Positions 22,550 to 31,279 of a stretch of DNA of 64,000 nucleotides are shown piece by piece. Under the pieces are notes generated by a model, which did not search any database, was not told the DNA's origin, and saw only the letters and a list, made by a program, of their open reading frames with translations. The translations under genes were made by a program, and so were the position numbers. The DNA comes from an uncultured Pseudomonadales bacterium (lineage in GTDB: Bacteria; Pseudomonadota; Gammaproteobacteria; Pseudomonadales; Azotimanducaceae), in assembly GCA_958296165.1 (NCBI GenBank), contig OY282447.1:3633154-3697153 (forward strand), read 5' to 3'. Positions within the stretch are counted from its first letter, which is position 1; every line of letters begins with the position of its first letter.

Positions 22550-23692
22550 GTGTACGCAAGATTGCTCCCCACGCCACGGGGCTCCACCTTTCTTTTCGGG
22601 CCGCGAGGCACCGGCAAGTCTACATGGCTGCGCGATCGCTTCCCTCAAGCGGCCACCTACGATCTGCTCGACACCGGCGAAGCGCTGCGGCTGGCCAAGG
22701 AACCGCACACTCTGTACCGCGAGTTGTCGGCTTTGCCGGCGGGTGCTTGGGCGGTCATCGATGAGGTGCAGAAGGTGCCGGCGCTGCTCGATGAAGTGCA
22801 TCGCCTCATCGAGACGCGGCAGCTGCACTTCGTGCTGTCGGGTTCGAGCGCCCGTAAACTGCGCCGAGGTGGTGTGAATCTGCTGGCTGGCCGCGCCGTT
22901 ACGATGGCCATGATGCCGTTAGTGTCCGCCGAGCTTGCGTTCGACGCCGAGCCAGCCAAGCTTCTGCGCTACGGCTCCCTGCCGATGGCGGTGGCCGAAG
23001 AAGACCCGCGTCCGTATCTGCGCAGCTACGCCGAGACCTACTTGGTGCAGGAAGTGCAGGCCGAAGCATTGACCCGCAACGTCGGTGCGTTCGCGCGTTT
23101 CTTGGAGGTCGCGGCGCGCCAGAACGCCCAGACTACCAATGCTTCCGGCATCGCCAAGGCTGTGGGCGTTGGCCGGCAAACCGTGCGCAGCCACTTCGAG
23201 ATTCTCGTGGACACTCTGCTCGGCTACTGGCTGCCGGCGTGGAAGCTGAAATCCGCCAACAAGCAAGTCGCGCACAGCAAGTTCTACTTCTTCGACACCG
23301 GCGTTGTGCGGGCTTTGAGTGGACGCCTGCCTTATCCACCCACCAGCGAGGAAGAGGGGCCGCTGGCGGAAACCTTTCTGCTCAACGAGCTGCGCGCCTA
23401 TCTAGCCTACTCGGCGCTCGACTACCGCCTGCACTTCTGGCGCACCCATGACGGCGCGGAAGTGGATGTGCTATGCGAGGCCGCGAATGGCTTTGTCGCC
23501 ATCGAGATCAAGTCCGCCACGAGCTGGAACAAACGCTTCAACCGCGGCCTGCGACGGTTGCGCGAGTACATGCCCGGCACGGCTTGCTACGGCGTGTACT
23601 TCGGCGAGCGCGCCGCGCTGTGGGACGACGTGTACGTGCTGCCGGTGCTGGATTTCCTCAAGCGGCTGTGGGATGGAGACGTGATTCGCTAG
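22550..23692 (+). CDS. AAA ATPase with DUF4143
   Basis: A 380-aa protein of the AAA_14/DUF4143 type. Walker A is GPRGTGKST at residues 17-25, Walker B is in WAVIDEVQKVPALLDEVHRL, and the sensor-like FVLSGSSARKLRRGGVNLLA follows. Middle residues include a winged-helix part (GIAKAVGVGRQTVRSHFEIL). The C-terminal DUF4143 part has HFWRTHDGAEVDVLCEA and FVAIEIKSA, a nuclease-like D...ExK arrangement. Start is a GTG at 22550. These proteins are widespread in mobile and defence regions; the exact role is not established, though the DUF4143 fold suggests DNA processing. Confidence 0.9.
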   Translation: MYARLLPTPRGSTFLFGPRGTGKSTWLRDRFPQAATYDLLDTGEALRLAKEPHTLYRELSALPAGAWAVIDEVQKVPALLDEVHRLIETRQLHFVLSGSSARKLRRGGVNLLAGRAVTMAMMPLVSAELAFDAEPAKLLRYGSLPMAVAEEDPRPYLRSYAETYLVQEVQAEALTRNVGAFARFLEVAARQNAQTTNASGIAKAVGVGRQTVRSHFEILVDTLLGYWLPAWKLKSANKQVAHSKFYFFDTGVVRALSGRLPYPPTSEEEGPLAETFLLNELRAYLAYSALDYRLHFWRTHDGAEVDVLCEAANGFVAIEIKSATSWNKRFNRGLRRLREYMPGTACYGVYFGERAALWDDVYVLPVLDFLKRLWDGDVIR

Positions 23693-23785
23693 CCGGGCTT
23701 CGAGCGGGTGTGTGGTGATTGTCGTTGATGACCACGGGTGCTGTCTTACCAGCGTTCGACAGCTGCGCTTGCACGTGTCTACGGT

Positions 23786-24673
23786 CTATGGCGGCTGGCC
23801 TATGGCGGCTTCGCACTCGCGCAGCAAACTCGCCAGCTTGCTGATGGTTGCCGCTCGGCTGTCGGGCGAGACGGTGCTTTCCCAATCCTTGAAGCGCAGA
23901 TGACGGCGCAGCGCGTCGGAATACGCCTTGGCGCTCACTATTTCCGGCAATGCGTCCAGCGTGTGTCTTAGCGCAGCGCTATATTCTTCAACGCCCGTCT
24001 CGGCGACCGTTGTGGCAATCAGGCCTTGCGCTGGCCTGCAGCCGCGCCTTGTGGCAAGCCAATCGAGGTCCCAGATGTCGCGGTAGCGCGGATTGTTGCG
24101 CTGAACAACAGACATCGGCAGCGCCACCAGCTTGTCTGCCATCACAGACTCCATCGTGACCGTGCGCAGCTTGACGGTTTCGTATTCCGGCCCAAGATGC
24201 CGATAGTTCAGGTTCGGCTCGTTGATCTCCGTCGGCGCGGAATCCGTGCGGTCCACTTCGATCTTCACGCGTTGGCGCGGCATGTCGGGGCGTCCGGGGT
24301 GAGTCTCCACCGCGACCCACAAGCGGCATACCGGTGTACGCATCCCCAACTGTTTGGCGCTCGCCAGCTTCACGAATGTGCGCAGGCCGTAGCGACGGTG
24401 GATGTCGTCGGCGATCACCTCTCCGAACGGCGCGAACGAGGAGAGCGAGAAACTCGCGCCGCCGGCGAAGTCCAAGTCCTCGCTCAGACGGGGGCTGCCG
24501 TGGCACAGCCGAAGGCTGGTGCCGCCCTTGAAGGTGAGGTTGGCCAACAGACCAGTCTTGTGCAGCGCGAGCAGGATGTCGTAGTGCAGCATCTCCTTCT
24601 TGATGGTGCCGTTGGCAATGAGGTTGCGGGCGTCCCCTTCGCGTTCCGCCAACTCGTTGAAGTCAAGGGGCAC
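23786..24673 (-). CDS. abiEii: AbiEii-type nucleotidyltransferase toxin
   Basis: A 295-aa AbiEii/AbiGii toxin homologue. The nucleotidyltransferase core shows LTFKGGTSLRLCHGSPRLSE followed by DLDF (GGTS at 50-53, DLD at 66-68), with the third acidic position expected in QRVKIEVDRTD. The characteristic conserved region ESVMADKLVALPMS and YRDIWDLDWLATRRG follows. Known family role: an NTP-transferring toxin, the effector of AbiE phage abortive infection (type IV toxin-antitoxin). It lies 13 bases after the AbiEi stop on the same strand, the standard order. Confidence 0.92.
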   Translation of the reverse strand: MPLDFNELAEREGDARNLIANGTIKKEMLHYDILLALHKTGLLANLTFKGGTSLRLCHGSPRLSEDLDFAGGASFSLSSFAPFGEVIADDIHRRYGLRTFVKLASAKQLGMRTPVCRLWVAVETHPGRPDMPRQRVKIEVDRTDSAPTEINEPNLNYRHLGPEYETVKLRTVTMESVMADKLVALPMSVVQRNNPRYRDIWDLDWLATRRGCRPAQGLIATTVAETGVEEYSAALRHTLDALPEIVSAKAYSDALRRHLRFKDWESTVSPDSRAATISKLASLLRECEAAIGQPP

Positions 24674-24686
24674 AGCCGGTGCCTTC

Positions 24687-25274
24687 CTAGAGCTTGGCTT
24701 CCACTTGGCGATTGGCCTCGCGGAACTCGGCGACGATCTCGGCGTGGTCTTCCATGTCCACCAAGTGGACGTTGCGGCGGGTGCGGCGCAAGTCCTCTAG
24801 CGCCAAGTCCGGATGCGCGAGGCGCAGGCCGAGCCGCTCGTCGAGCGACGTTCTGCCGAGTATCTCCATCGGATCGCGCTTGGTGTGGGTGAACTCCAAG
24901 GTTCCTGCCGGGGTGTGGAACTCGCCGCGCCGGCCGGTCGTCATCAGCGTCCAGCGTTGCGGTAGCTGGCTGATCGACCCCCACTCCGCCAAGGCGTATT
25001 CCAAGCTGAGGTAGCTCACGCAGCCCGGCCTGATGGCGCCAATCAGCTTGCCGCCGAACCGCATGCCTACCGTGCGTTTGGCGGTTGCCCCGATGTACAC
25101 GCCCTTGACCACGCGTATCAGAACGCCCGCTTCGGTCAGTGCGTCCACAAGCCGACGGAACGCGGCGGGCGATTCGCCAGCGAATACCGTGCGCAGAGAC
25201 GTCGTGTCGAAGACGACCACGCCCCTCTCGGCACAATCCACCAAGATGGTCTTCGCCGCTTTCGCGTGGTTCAT
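24687..25274 (-). CDS. abiEi: AbiEi-type antitoxin/repressor
   Basis: A 195-aa AbiEi homologue. The N-terminal winged helix shows GVVVFDTTSLRTVFAGESPA and DALTEAGVLIRVVKGVYIG. The C-terminal domain includes GCVSYLSLEYALAEWGSISQ and EFHTPAGTLEFTHTKRD, typical of the family. It would repress the operon and counteract AbiEii. The frame stays open to 25388, but the ATG at 25274 gives the usual N-terminus and length. Together with AbiEii it forms a complete type IV system. Confidence 0.88.
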   Translation of the reverse strand: MNHAKAAKTILVDCAERGVVVFDTTSLRTVFAGESPAAFRRLVDALTEAGVLIRVVKGVYIGATAKRTVGMRFGGKLIGAIRPGCVSYLSLEYALAEWGSISQLPQRWTLMTTGRRGEFHTPAGTLEFTHTKRDPMEILGRTSLDERLGLRLAHPDLALEDLRRTRRNVHLVDMEDHAEIVAEFREANRQVEAKL

Positions 25275-25462
25275 GGCCACTGGTATGCTCGTGCGTAGAT
25301 TGTCAGTATTTTGCGTAAGAGCACCTTTAGCGTCAATCAATCCAAGCCGCACATGTCCCCACGCGGGCTGCTCGACCGGCGACCTCACACGTCTTCAGTA
25401 CCCAGTAGCTCCATATATACTGGCGAGCTGAACCGGAGAGCGGGCGCATTTCCACAGCCGAG

Positions 25463-26245
25463 ATGGCAGAGATCGACGATTTCATGGCGTTCGGCCGCGA
25501 CGTCTTGGCTGTCGCTGGCCGCATTGCCGCCGCGCGTTTCCGCACATCGCTCGCGGTCGAAGACAAGAGCGCGGAAGGCGGCTTCGACCCAGTGACAGTG
25601 GCGGATCGGCTGGTGGAGACAGCCATCCGCGAGCGCATCGAGGCGCGCTTTCCAGATCACGGCATCGGCGGCGAGGAATACGGCGTGGCGCATGGCAGCT
25701 CTGCCTGGCGCTGGATCGTCGACCCCATAGACGGCACTCGGGCGTTCATGATCGGCCTGCCGGTGTGGGGATGTCTGCTCGGCCTGCTCCGAGACGATGA
25801 GCCCGTGCTCGGCTTCATGCATCAGCCGATTCTCGGCGAGACCTTCAGCGGCGACGGCACAAAGGCATGGGTGGAAGGCGCTGGCGTGCGCCGGGAAATC
25901 CGCGCCAACCGCGCCGCCACGCTGCCGAGCGCCGTGCTATGCGCCACCCATCCAGACATGTTCGGTGCCGCCGTTCAGCCACGTTTCGACCGGCTGGCAG
26001 GGAGCGTGCGGATGACGCGCTACGGCGGAGATTGCTACAACTACTGCCTGCTCGCGCACGGCTTGGTGGACCTCGTCGTCGAGGACGCGCTCAAGCCATA
26101 CGACATCCTGCCGCTAGTGCCCATCGTGCGCGGTGCTGGCGCGTATGTGACGGATCTCGCCGGCAACACGCCGGAAGGCGGCCTTGTGATTGCAGCCGCT
26201 AACACGGCGCTGCACCGGGCGGCGTTGCACATGATGGGAGGATAG
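25463..26245 (+). CDS. Inositol-monophosphatase-family phosphatase, HisN-like
   Basis: A 260-aa Mg-dependent phosphatase. The metal-site residues are E71 in HGIGGEEYG, D87 and D90 in WRWIVDPIDGTRAFMIGLP, and the C-terminal LVDLVVEDALKPYDILPL. The GLPVWGCLLGLL and GGDCYNYCLLAHG segments match HisN-type histidinol-phosphate phosphatases more closely than SuhB. It therefore probably hydrolyses histidinol phosphate, but inositol or other phosphates are possible; no his genes are adjacent. It is transcribed alone and is convergent with the PhyH gene, with 3 bases between stops. Confidence 0.85.
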   Translation: MAEIDDFMAFGRDVLAVAGRIAAARFRTSLAVEDKSAEGGFDPVTVADRLVETAIRERIEARFPDHGIGGEEYGVAHGSSAWRWIVDPIDGTRAFMIGLPVWGCLLGLLRDDEPVLGFMHQPILGETFSGDGTKAWVEGAGVRREIRANRAATLPSAVLCATHPDMFGAAVQPRFDRLAGSVRMTRYGGDCYNYCLLAHGLVDLVVEDALKPYDILPLVPIVRGAGAYVTDLAGNTPEGGLVIAAANTALHRAALHMMGG

Positions 26246-26248
26246 CGA

Positions 26249-27238
26249 TCATCGCTGTCCCGCCGGCTTCACGCCACCCGCACGAGCGCCGGCGACGACC
26301 TCCGCCATGCCGGGCCACTCGCTCCAGATGTCGCACAGCGCGTCTGGATGCACCGCTCGGCTGCCGCTCGGCCGCGCTTGCGGCGCAATGCGGAAGTAGG
26401 CCATCAGGCGTGGTTCACTGGTTTCCACCCGCGTCGCGCTGTGCGGCGTGGCGTGCAGAATGATCGCTGCATCGCCCGGCGCGAGCCGTAGCAAGGTAGG
26501 ACGCGGCCAGAACTTGCCGTCCGGCGTGTACGCGCCGTCCTTGCAGGATTCGCGCACCGCGTCCGGGTAGTGGCGCAGGCCGGAACGGTTCGGGGCGTCG
26601 AGATCGATGCGCGGCCAGTTTGGGCCGTCCGGGCCAAGCGGGCCGCCAGCATCGCGCTGGGTGCGGAAGAAGCGTTCCATCTCATGGTGGGCGCCTCTCA
26701 GCAAGCCGACGTTGCCGGCGCCTTCCTCGCGTTGGTCGGAGAGAGCCACCGCCACGAGCGCCGCGAAACTGGTGATGTTGGTGCCGAAGCCGGGGTGCGT
26801 TTTGCGGCAACCGTTGCGGGAGGGTTCTTGCTGCCACGCATCGAGTTGCGCGGCGGTCATCGGCTGGTCTACGTCCTGATGCATTGCGGTGGCGCCGTTC
26901 CACAGGCCGTCCAAGTGGCCGTGCCAGCCGAAGAAGGGCGTGTCGCGGTCGCGGTAGCCGGATTCGTTCACGCGGTCGCTCGGTTCGGCCGGGAAGCGCG
27001 TGGCCAACTGACAACCCTGTGGCGGATGCACAGGCCCCAGCGCTTCCTCCATGAGCGTAACCAAGCAGGTGGCGTTGAACAAATCGAGGAACACGGGCTC
27101 GTTGCCGCGCGGCGTCTCGCGGCGGCCGAGCGCCATGAAGATGCGGCGCCGGGCGGCGGCCACTTGCGTCTCGGAAGCCACTGCGGGCAACGTCACGAAA
27201 CCATCGCGATACAGCGCCTCCTTCTGTTGCCGATTCAT
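26249..27238 (-). CDS. Phytanoyl-CoA-dioxygenase-like protein (1)
   Basis: A 329-aa Fe(II)/2-oxoglutarate-dependent oxygenase of the PhyH superfamily. The HxD pair is in WHGHLDGLWNGATAMHQDVD. The distal His and Arg lie in AAIILHATPHSATRVETSEP. The long middle insertion GCRKTHPGFGTNITSFAALV is unusual for PhyH and may form the substrate lid. The ATG at 27238 overlaps the stop of the Dyp-peroxidase gene by 4 bases (ATGA), so the two are translated together; a start nine bases earlier is possible. Substrate unknown. Confidence 0.85.
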   Translation of the reverse strand: MNRQQKEALYRDGFVTLPAVASETQVAAARRRIFMALGRRETPRGNEPVFLDLFNATCLVTLMEEALGPVHPPQGCQLATRFPAEPSDRVNESGYRDRDTPFFGWHGHLDGLWNGATAMHQDVDQPMTAAQLDAWQQEPSRNGCRKTHPGFGTNITSFAALVAVALSDQREEGAGNVGLLRGAHHEMERFFRTQRDAGGPLGPDGPNWPRIDLDAPNRSGLRHYPDAVRESCKDGAYTPDGKFWPRPTLLRLAPGDAAIILHATPHSATRVETSEPRLMAYFRIAPQARPSGSRAVHPDALCDIWSEWPGMAEVVAGARAGGVKPAGQR

Positions 27239-28122
27239 CCCGTGCATGTGTCAGCCCCGAAAACCGCAGCCAGGCCGGCCACCGGCGGCGCGTAGTAGAA
27301 ACTGCCGGAAATCGGCGTGGTGTAGACCAGCAATCGGTCGTGGCAGCCGTCCTCGGCGAGGCCGTACATGGATTCCAGCAGCACTCGGTAGCGATCCGCA
27401 TCCGCGCTGAAGGCTAGAAAGAAGAGGCCGGGGTCGCGGACGCCGCCCACCGGCGTGCTGCGGCGATAGATCTTGGCGTCTGGCAGATCGGTGCGGGCCA
27501 CATGCGCATCGCGTGGCATGATGTGCGGCGCGAGCTCCACGCTGTCTGGCTTGGTGCGCCCGATCACATGCTCCTGCTCCGCCACCTGCAGCTTCCCGAA
27601 AGCGGCCAGATCGTGAACCCAGCGTTGCGCCAGCACGAAGCTGCCGCCGGCGTGTTCGCCGGCGTTGATGAGCGCGGCTTCCATGCGGGCGTCGCCCTTC
27701 GGATTGCCGCTGCCGTCTACGAAGCCGGTGAGGTCGCGGCTGTCGCGGAAGACGAAGCCGTGGTTTTCCGCCGCCAGGTCCGCAATCAATCCGAAGACTT
27801 CACACCAGGCCAGCGCCGTGGCGAACAGCTCGTCGCGCTCGTTGCCTTGGAGCCAGATGAAGATGTCGTGCTGCGTGGCGGGAGCGCTCAGTCCCGAAGT
27901 TCCTTTCACCGCCGTGAAGTCGCGCAGGCCGGGCGGCGAAGAGATGGATTCCAAGCTGTCCGTGAGGCGCTTGCCGAAAGCGATCACCTGCGAGCCTTCG
28001 TGCGTTAGCAGCTGGCGGCCGGGCAGCCCACGCATCCCGTCCAGGCAGTCGAACTCCAGAAAGACATGGTGCCGCCCATCTTGCTGAAATATGCCAGCTT
28101 GAGACCTTCCCGCTTGATGCAT
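27235..28122 (-). CDS. Dyp-type heme peroxidase
   Basis: A 295-aa dye-decolorizing peroxidase. The conserved distal motif GFVDGSGNPKG carries the catalytic Asp (GxxDG). The proximal-side segment is VELAPHIMPRDAHVARTDLP, with the heme-ligand His, followed by the conserved YRRSTPVGG and GLFFLAFSADADRY. No Tat or Sec signal is visible, so it acts in the cytoplasm. I place the start at ATG 28122 after GGCAGG; the frame continues to 28569 but that part is antisense to the rhodanese gene. It is divergent from the rhodanese gene and coupled to a PhyH-like oxygenase, an uncommon pairing that suggests oxidation of a shared substrate. Confidence 0.93.
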   Translation of the reverse strand: MHQAGRSQAGIFQQDGRHHVFLEFDCLDGMRGLPGRQLLTHEGSQVIAFGKRLTDSLESISSPPGLRDFTAVKGTSGLSAPATQHDIFIWLQGNERDELFATALAWCEVFGLIADLAAENHGFVFRDSRDLTGFVDGSGNPKGDARMEAALINAGEHAGGSFVLAQRWVHDLAAFGKLQVAEQEHVIGRTKPDSVELAPHIMPRDAHVARTDLPDAKIYRRSTPVGGVRDPGLFFLAFSADADRYRVLLESMYGLAEDGCHDRLLVYTTPISGSFYYAPPVAGLAAVFGADTCTG

Positions 28123-28230
28123 GGCCTGCCGCCCGCCTCGCCGCCAAGCGCCTATTGTGCCAGCCCAAACAGTAGAAACGGCACAAACACTGTAGGCTTG
28201 ATCTGACGAGACCTTGTGGGGAGCAAGCGC

Positions 28231-28668
28231 ATGGCCATCAAGCCGATCTTCGATCTTGTTGAAGAGGTGAAGGACGACATCGAGAATCTCTCTGTCGAAG
28301 AGCTGAAAGCGGAACTCGACAAGCCGGATGCGCCGGATGTATTGGTGGCGGACATCCGCGAGATACAGGAGCGCGTGGACTTGGGCACGATCCCCGGCGC
28401 CAAGCATGTGCCGCGCGGCATGTTGGAGTTCTGGGCAGACCCGCAAAGCCCCTACTACCGCGATTGGTTTCAGGAAGATCGGCGCATCGTGTTGTTCTGC
28501 GCCGGGGGCGGTCGCTCGGCTTTGGCCGCCAAAGCGCTGACGGAGATGGGGTTCAGCGACGTCGCGCATTTGGAACCGGGCTTCAGCGGCTGGCAGGAAG
28601 CCGGCGAGGCCATTGAGGATGTGAGCGCCACCAGCCGCTGGGTTCGCAGAGCGAAACCGAGTGGCTAG
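28231..28668 (+). CDS. Single-domain rhodanese
   Basis: A 145-aa sulfurtransferase of the GlpE/rhodanese type. The active-site loop is VLFCAGGGRSALAAKALTEM, with the catalytic Cys in CAGGGRS; other rhodanese features are DVLVADIREIQERVDLGTIP and GAKHVPRGMLEFW. ATG 28231 follows GGGGAG. The N-terminal 30 residues are a longer acidic extension (LVEEVKDDIENLSVEELKAE). It is divergent from the Dyp-peroxidase gene and its stop faces the acyl-CoA dehydrogenase stop. The sulfur acceptor is unknown. Confidence 0.9.
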   Translation: MAIKPIFDLVEEVKDDIENLSVEELKAELDKPDAPDVLVADIREIQERVDLGTIPGAKHVPRGMLEFWADPQSPYYRDWFQEDRRIVLFCAGGGRSALAAKALTEMGFSDVAHLEPGFSGWQEAGEAIEDVSATSRWVRRAKPSG

Positions 28669-28686
28669 CCTGCGCTACAGCGAGCC

Positions 28687-30459
28687 CTAGAACGCATCCT
28701 CTTGCAGCGCCATCACGCTCGCGCTGCCGGCCGCGATGGTTTGTTCAAGGGCGAGCGTCTTCGGCAGCAGCTTGGCGTAGAAGAAGCGTGCCAGCTCGCG
28801 CTTCGGGCCGTCGCCCGCTGCCGACGGGCTACTTGCAGCGGACGGGCTGCTCGCAGCGGACGGGCTGCTTGCCGCCCGCGCCATCTTGGCCCACAGCCAC
28901 GCAAAGGTGGCGAGGCCAGTCAGTTCCAAGAAGTCGGTAGAGGCGGCGCCCGGCAGGTCGGGATCGTCCGCGCTGCCCGCGATCAAGCGCCGTGCCGATG
29001 CTTCCACCGCGTCTACTGCCGCGGCCAGCGGCGCGGCGAACTCGTCCGTACCAACGTCGGCGCGGATTTCCTCCAACAGGTCGCCGAGCGCCAGGCCGCC
29101 GTCGCGCAGTACCTTGCGAGCGGTGAAATCGAGCGCTTGGATGCCGTTCGCGCCTTCGTAGATCTGCGTGATGCGCACGTCGCGGACGATTTGCTCCATG
29201 CCGTGCTCCACGATGTAGCCGTGGCCGCCGTAGATCTGCTGCGCCAATACGGCACATTCCATGCCGCGGTCCGTGAGAAACGCCTTCGCCACCGGCGTTA
29301 GCAAGTCGACGCGGCGTTGCGCCGCCTGGCGTTCCGCTGCGTCCGGGGCGTGTTCGGCCAAGTCGATGTGCAGGCCCACGTAGGCGCCGAATGCGCGCCC
29401 GCCTTCCGCGAAGGCGCGCTGAGTGAGCAACATGCGGCGCACGTCCGCATGGACGAGGATGGAGTCGGCGCTGCCAGCGGCGTTCTTGGGGCCGGCCGGG
29501 GCACGGCCTTGCAGGCGCTCGCGGGCGTAGGCGGCGGCGTTCTGATAGGCCAGTTCCGTGAGGCCAAGGCCTTGGATGCCCACCGACAGCCGGGCGTGGT
29601 TCATCATCGTGAACATGCAGGCCAGGCCTTGGTTCGGCTGGCCGATCAGGTAGCCGGTCGCGCCGTCGTAGTTGATGACCGAGGTGGCGCTGCCGCGAAT
29701 GCCCATCTTGTGCTCGATGGAACCGCTAGCGAAGCTGTTGCGGGTGCCGTCCGGCAGAAACTTCGGCGCCAAGAAGAGAGAGATGCCGCGGTTGCCGGAT
29801 GGAGCGTCCGGCAGCTTGGCCAGCACTAGGTGGACGATGTTCTCGGCCAGATCGTGCTCGCCGCTGGTGATGAAGATCTTCGTGCCGGTGAGGGCGTAAG
29901 CGCCGTTCGCGGTGGGTCGGGCGCGGGTGCGGATCAGGCCGAGATCGGTGCCGGCGTGGGATTCGGTAAGCGCCATCGCGCCAGTCCAGCGGCCTTCGTA
30001 GAGCGGCGGCAGATAGCGCCGCTTGATTTCTTCGTCCGCATGGGCGTCCAAGCACAAGGCAGCCCCGGTGGTCAGCGCGCCGTACAGGTACAGGTTGGTG
30101 TTGGCGGCCCAGAACATCTCTTCTAGCAGCACCGTGAGCATCTTCGGCAAGCCCTGGCCGCCGTGTTCCGGGTTGCCGGAAACGCCGAACCAGCCGCCAC
30201 CGGCCAAGTCGGCGAACGCGGCCTTGAAGCCGGGCGGCGCGGACACTGCGCCATCCTTCCAGCGCGGCTTCTCGACGTCGCTCGATTGGTAGAGCGGCGC
30301 AACGCCTTCGGCCAGCTTGCCGGCTTCGCCGAGCACGGCAGTGGCCAGCTCCTTATCCAGCTCGGCGAAGGGCGACATGCGCGCCCACTGCGCGTCGGCG
30401 TTGAAGACGTCGAACAGCACGAACGCCGTATCGTCCACCGGCGGCCTGTAAATCAGCAT
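28687..30459 (-). CDS. Acyl-CoA dehydrogenase, DmdC-like long form
   Basis: A 590-aa flavoprotein with the long-form architecture (N-terminal extension, acyl-CoA dehydrogenase N, middle and C domains, and an extra C-terminal domain) seen in DmdC and related enzymes. FAD/substrate features are GAMALTESHAGTDLGLIRTR and KIFITSGEHDLAENIVHLVL. The catalytic-Glu region is RITQIYEGANGIQALDF. Near residues 535-560 a linker of three near-identical SSPSAA units precedes the last helix. The start is ATG 30459, 21 bases after the VOC gene stop. DmdC dehydrogenates methylmercaptopropionyl-CoA; other long forms act on fatty or aromatic acyl-CoAs. Without DmdB or DmdD nearby the substrate is open. Confidence 0.9.
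   Translation of the reverse strand: MLIYRPPVDDTAFVLFDVFNADAQWARMSPFAELDKELATAVLGEAGKLAEGVAPLYQSSDVEKPRWKDGAVSAPPGFKAAFADLAGGGWFGVSGNPEHGGQGLPKMLTVLLEEMFWAANTNLYLYGALTTGAALCLDAHADEEIKRRYLPPLYEGRWTGAMALTESHAGTDLGLIRTRARPTANGAYALTGTKIFITSGEHDLAENIVHLVLAKLPDAPSGNRGISLFLAPKFLPDGTRNSFASGSIEHKMGIRGSATSVINYDGATGYLIGQPNQGLACMFTMMNHARLSVGIQGLGLTELAYQNAAAYARERLQGRAPAGPKNAAGSADSILVHADVRRMLLTQRAFAEGGRAFGAYVGLHIDLAEHAPDAAERQAAQRRVDLLTPVAKAFLTDRGMECAVLAQQIYGGHGYIVEHGMEQIVRDVRITQIYEGANGIQALDFTARKVLRDGGLALGDLLEEIRADVGTDEFAAPLAAAVDAVEASARRLIAGSADDPDLPGAASTDFLELTGLATFAWLWAKMARAASSPSAASSPSAASSPSAAGDGPKRELARFFYAKLLPKTLALEQTIAAGSASVMALQEDAF
28815..28872 (-). repeat. 18-bp tandem repeat in the acyl-CoA dehydrogenase gene
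   Basis: Three near-identical 18-bp units beginning gacgggctgc encode SSPSAA three times in a linker near the C-terminus. It looks like replication slippage in a flexible region. Confidence 0.8.
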
Positions 30460-30479
30460 GGCTTGTGGCCTTCGGCGCC

Positions 30480-31253
30480 TCAGACGAGCCGCAGGCGCAT
30501 CCCGCAGAGCATGATCTCGGCATCGCCAGTCGCGCAGCCGCGCGCCTTGGCAGCGGCGAGCACCGCTTGTAAGTCGCTGGCTTCGAGATCGAGGCCGGCC
30601 AAACCTTCCGGGCGGCCATCGGTGCAGGGCACGAAGCGCAAGGTGGCGTTGTCCAAGGCCAGGCACGGGTTGCCGGCGTCGTCGCGCGAAACGGCCACAT
30701 CCACGATCGACGACCAGCGCGCCGCCACCGCTTCCGGGTCGTCGGCCTGCATCTCGGCGGCGCGGATGCCGGTTACGCGGTGCAGACGCTGCGCGGTCTT
30801 CCAGCCGGCACCGCCAGCCGGCGTCCACGGCCCGTCCGGCGCGTGTGCGCCGGCGCTCGTTTGTTCGTCGATCTCCAAGAACGATCCGCCGGTGTCCTTG
30901 GGGTGGAGCTGCATGTTCACGAACTCGTTGCCTTGGTGATCCGTCACCAAGCGGATGCCGAGTTGCCCGATGCGCTCGCGGCGCGGCGCTTGATCGTCGC
31001 ACTGCGTGATCACCATGTAGCCGCCAGCACCGTTGCGGCGCTGCAGGTAGCGTCCGCCGGCGGTGTTCTCCTCGATGGGGGCGAGCAGCTCGATGAACTG
31101 ATTGCCTAGCGGCAACAGCGCGTTTTCCAAGCCGAAGTGGCCAACGCCGGGGTCTACGAAACACACCTCGAGGCCCAGTACGTCGCGGAACTCGTCCACT
31201 ACCGGTTGCAGTTCCGGTGCCATCAAGGCGATCTGGCGCAGCCTCAGCCACAT
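30480..31253 (-). CDS. VOC-superfamily (glyoxalase-like) protein
   Basis: A 257-aa protein with two VOC-type beta-alpha-beta halves. The first starts MWLRLRQIALMAPELQPVVD and continues RDVLGLEVCFVDPGVGHFGL and ALLPLGNQFIELLAPIEENT. A metal-site Glu is expected in FIELLAP. The second half, from GWKTAQRLHRVTGIRAAEMQ, repeats the fold with a weaker pattern. ATG 31253 follows AGAGGAACG. It sits between an SDR gene upstream and an acyl-CoA dehydrogenase downstream on the same strand, so it probably belongs to a small acyl/keto-acid degradation operon. VOC proteins include glyoxalases, epimerases and dioxygenases; which one is not clear. Confidence 0.75.
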   Translation of the reverse strand: MWLRLRQIALMAPELQPVVDEFRDVLGLEVCFVDPGVGHFGLENALLPLGNQFIELLAPIEENTAGGRYLQRRNGAGGYMVITQCDDQAPRRERIGQLGIRLVTDHQGNEFVNMQLHPKDTGGSFLEIDEQTSAGAHAPDGPWTPAGGAGWKTAQRLHRVTGIRAAEMQADDPEAVAARWSSIVDVAVSRDDAGNPCLALDNATLRFVPCTDGRPEGLAGLDLEASDLQAVLAAAKARGCATGDAEIMLCGMRLRLV

Positions 31254-31279
31254 GGTTCGTTCCTCTTGGAAGTGCGACC

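Noticed and set aside
27236-28569. N-terminal extension of the Dyp-peroxidase beyond 28122
   Set aside because: That part is antisense to the rhodanese gene and has no heme-peroxidase features.
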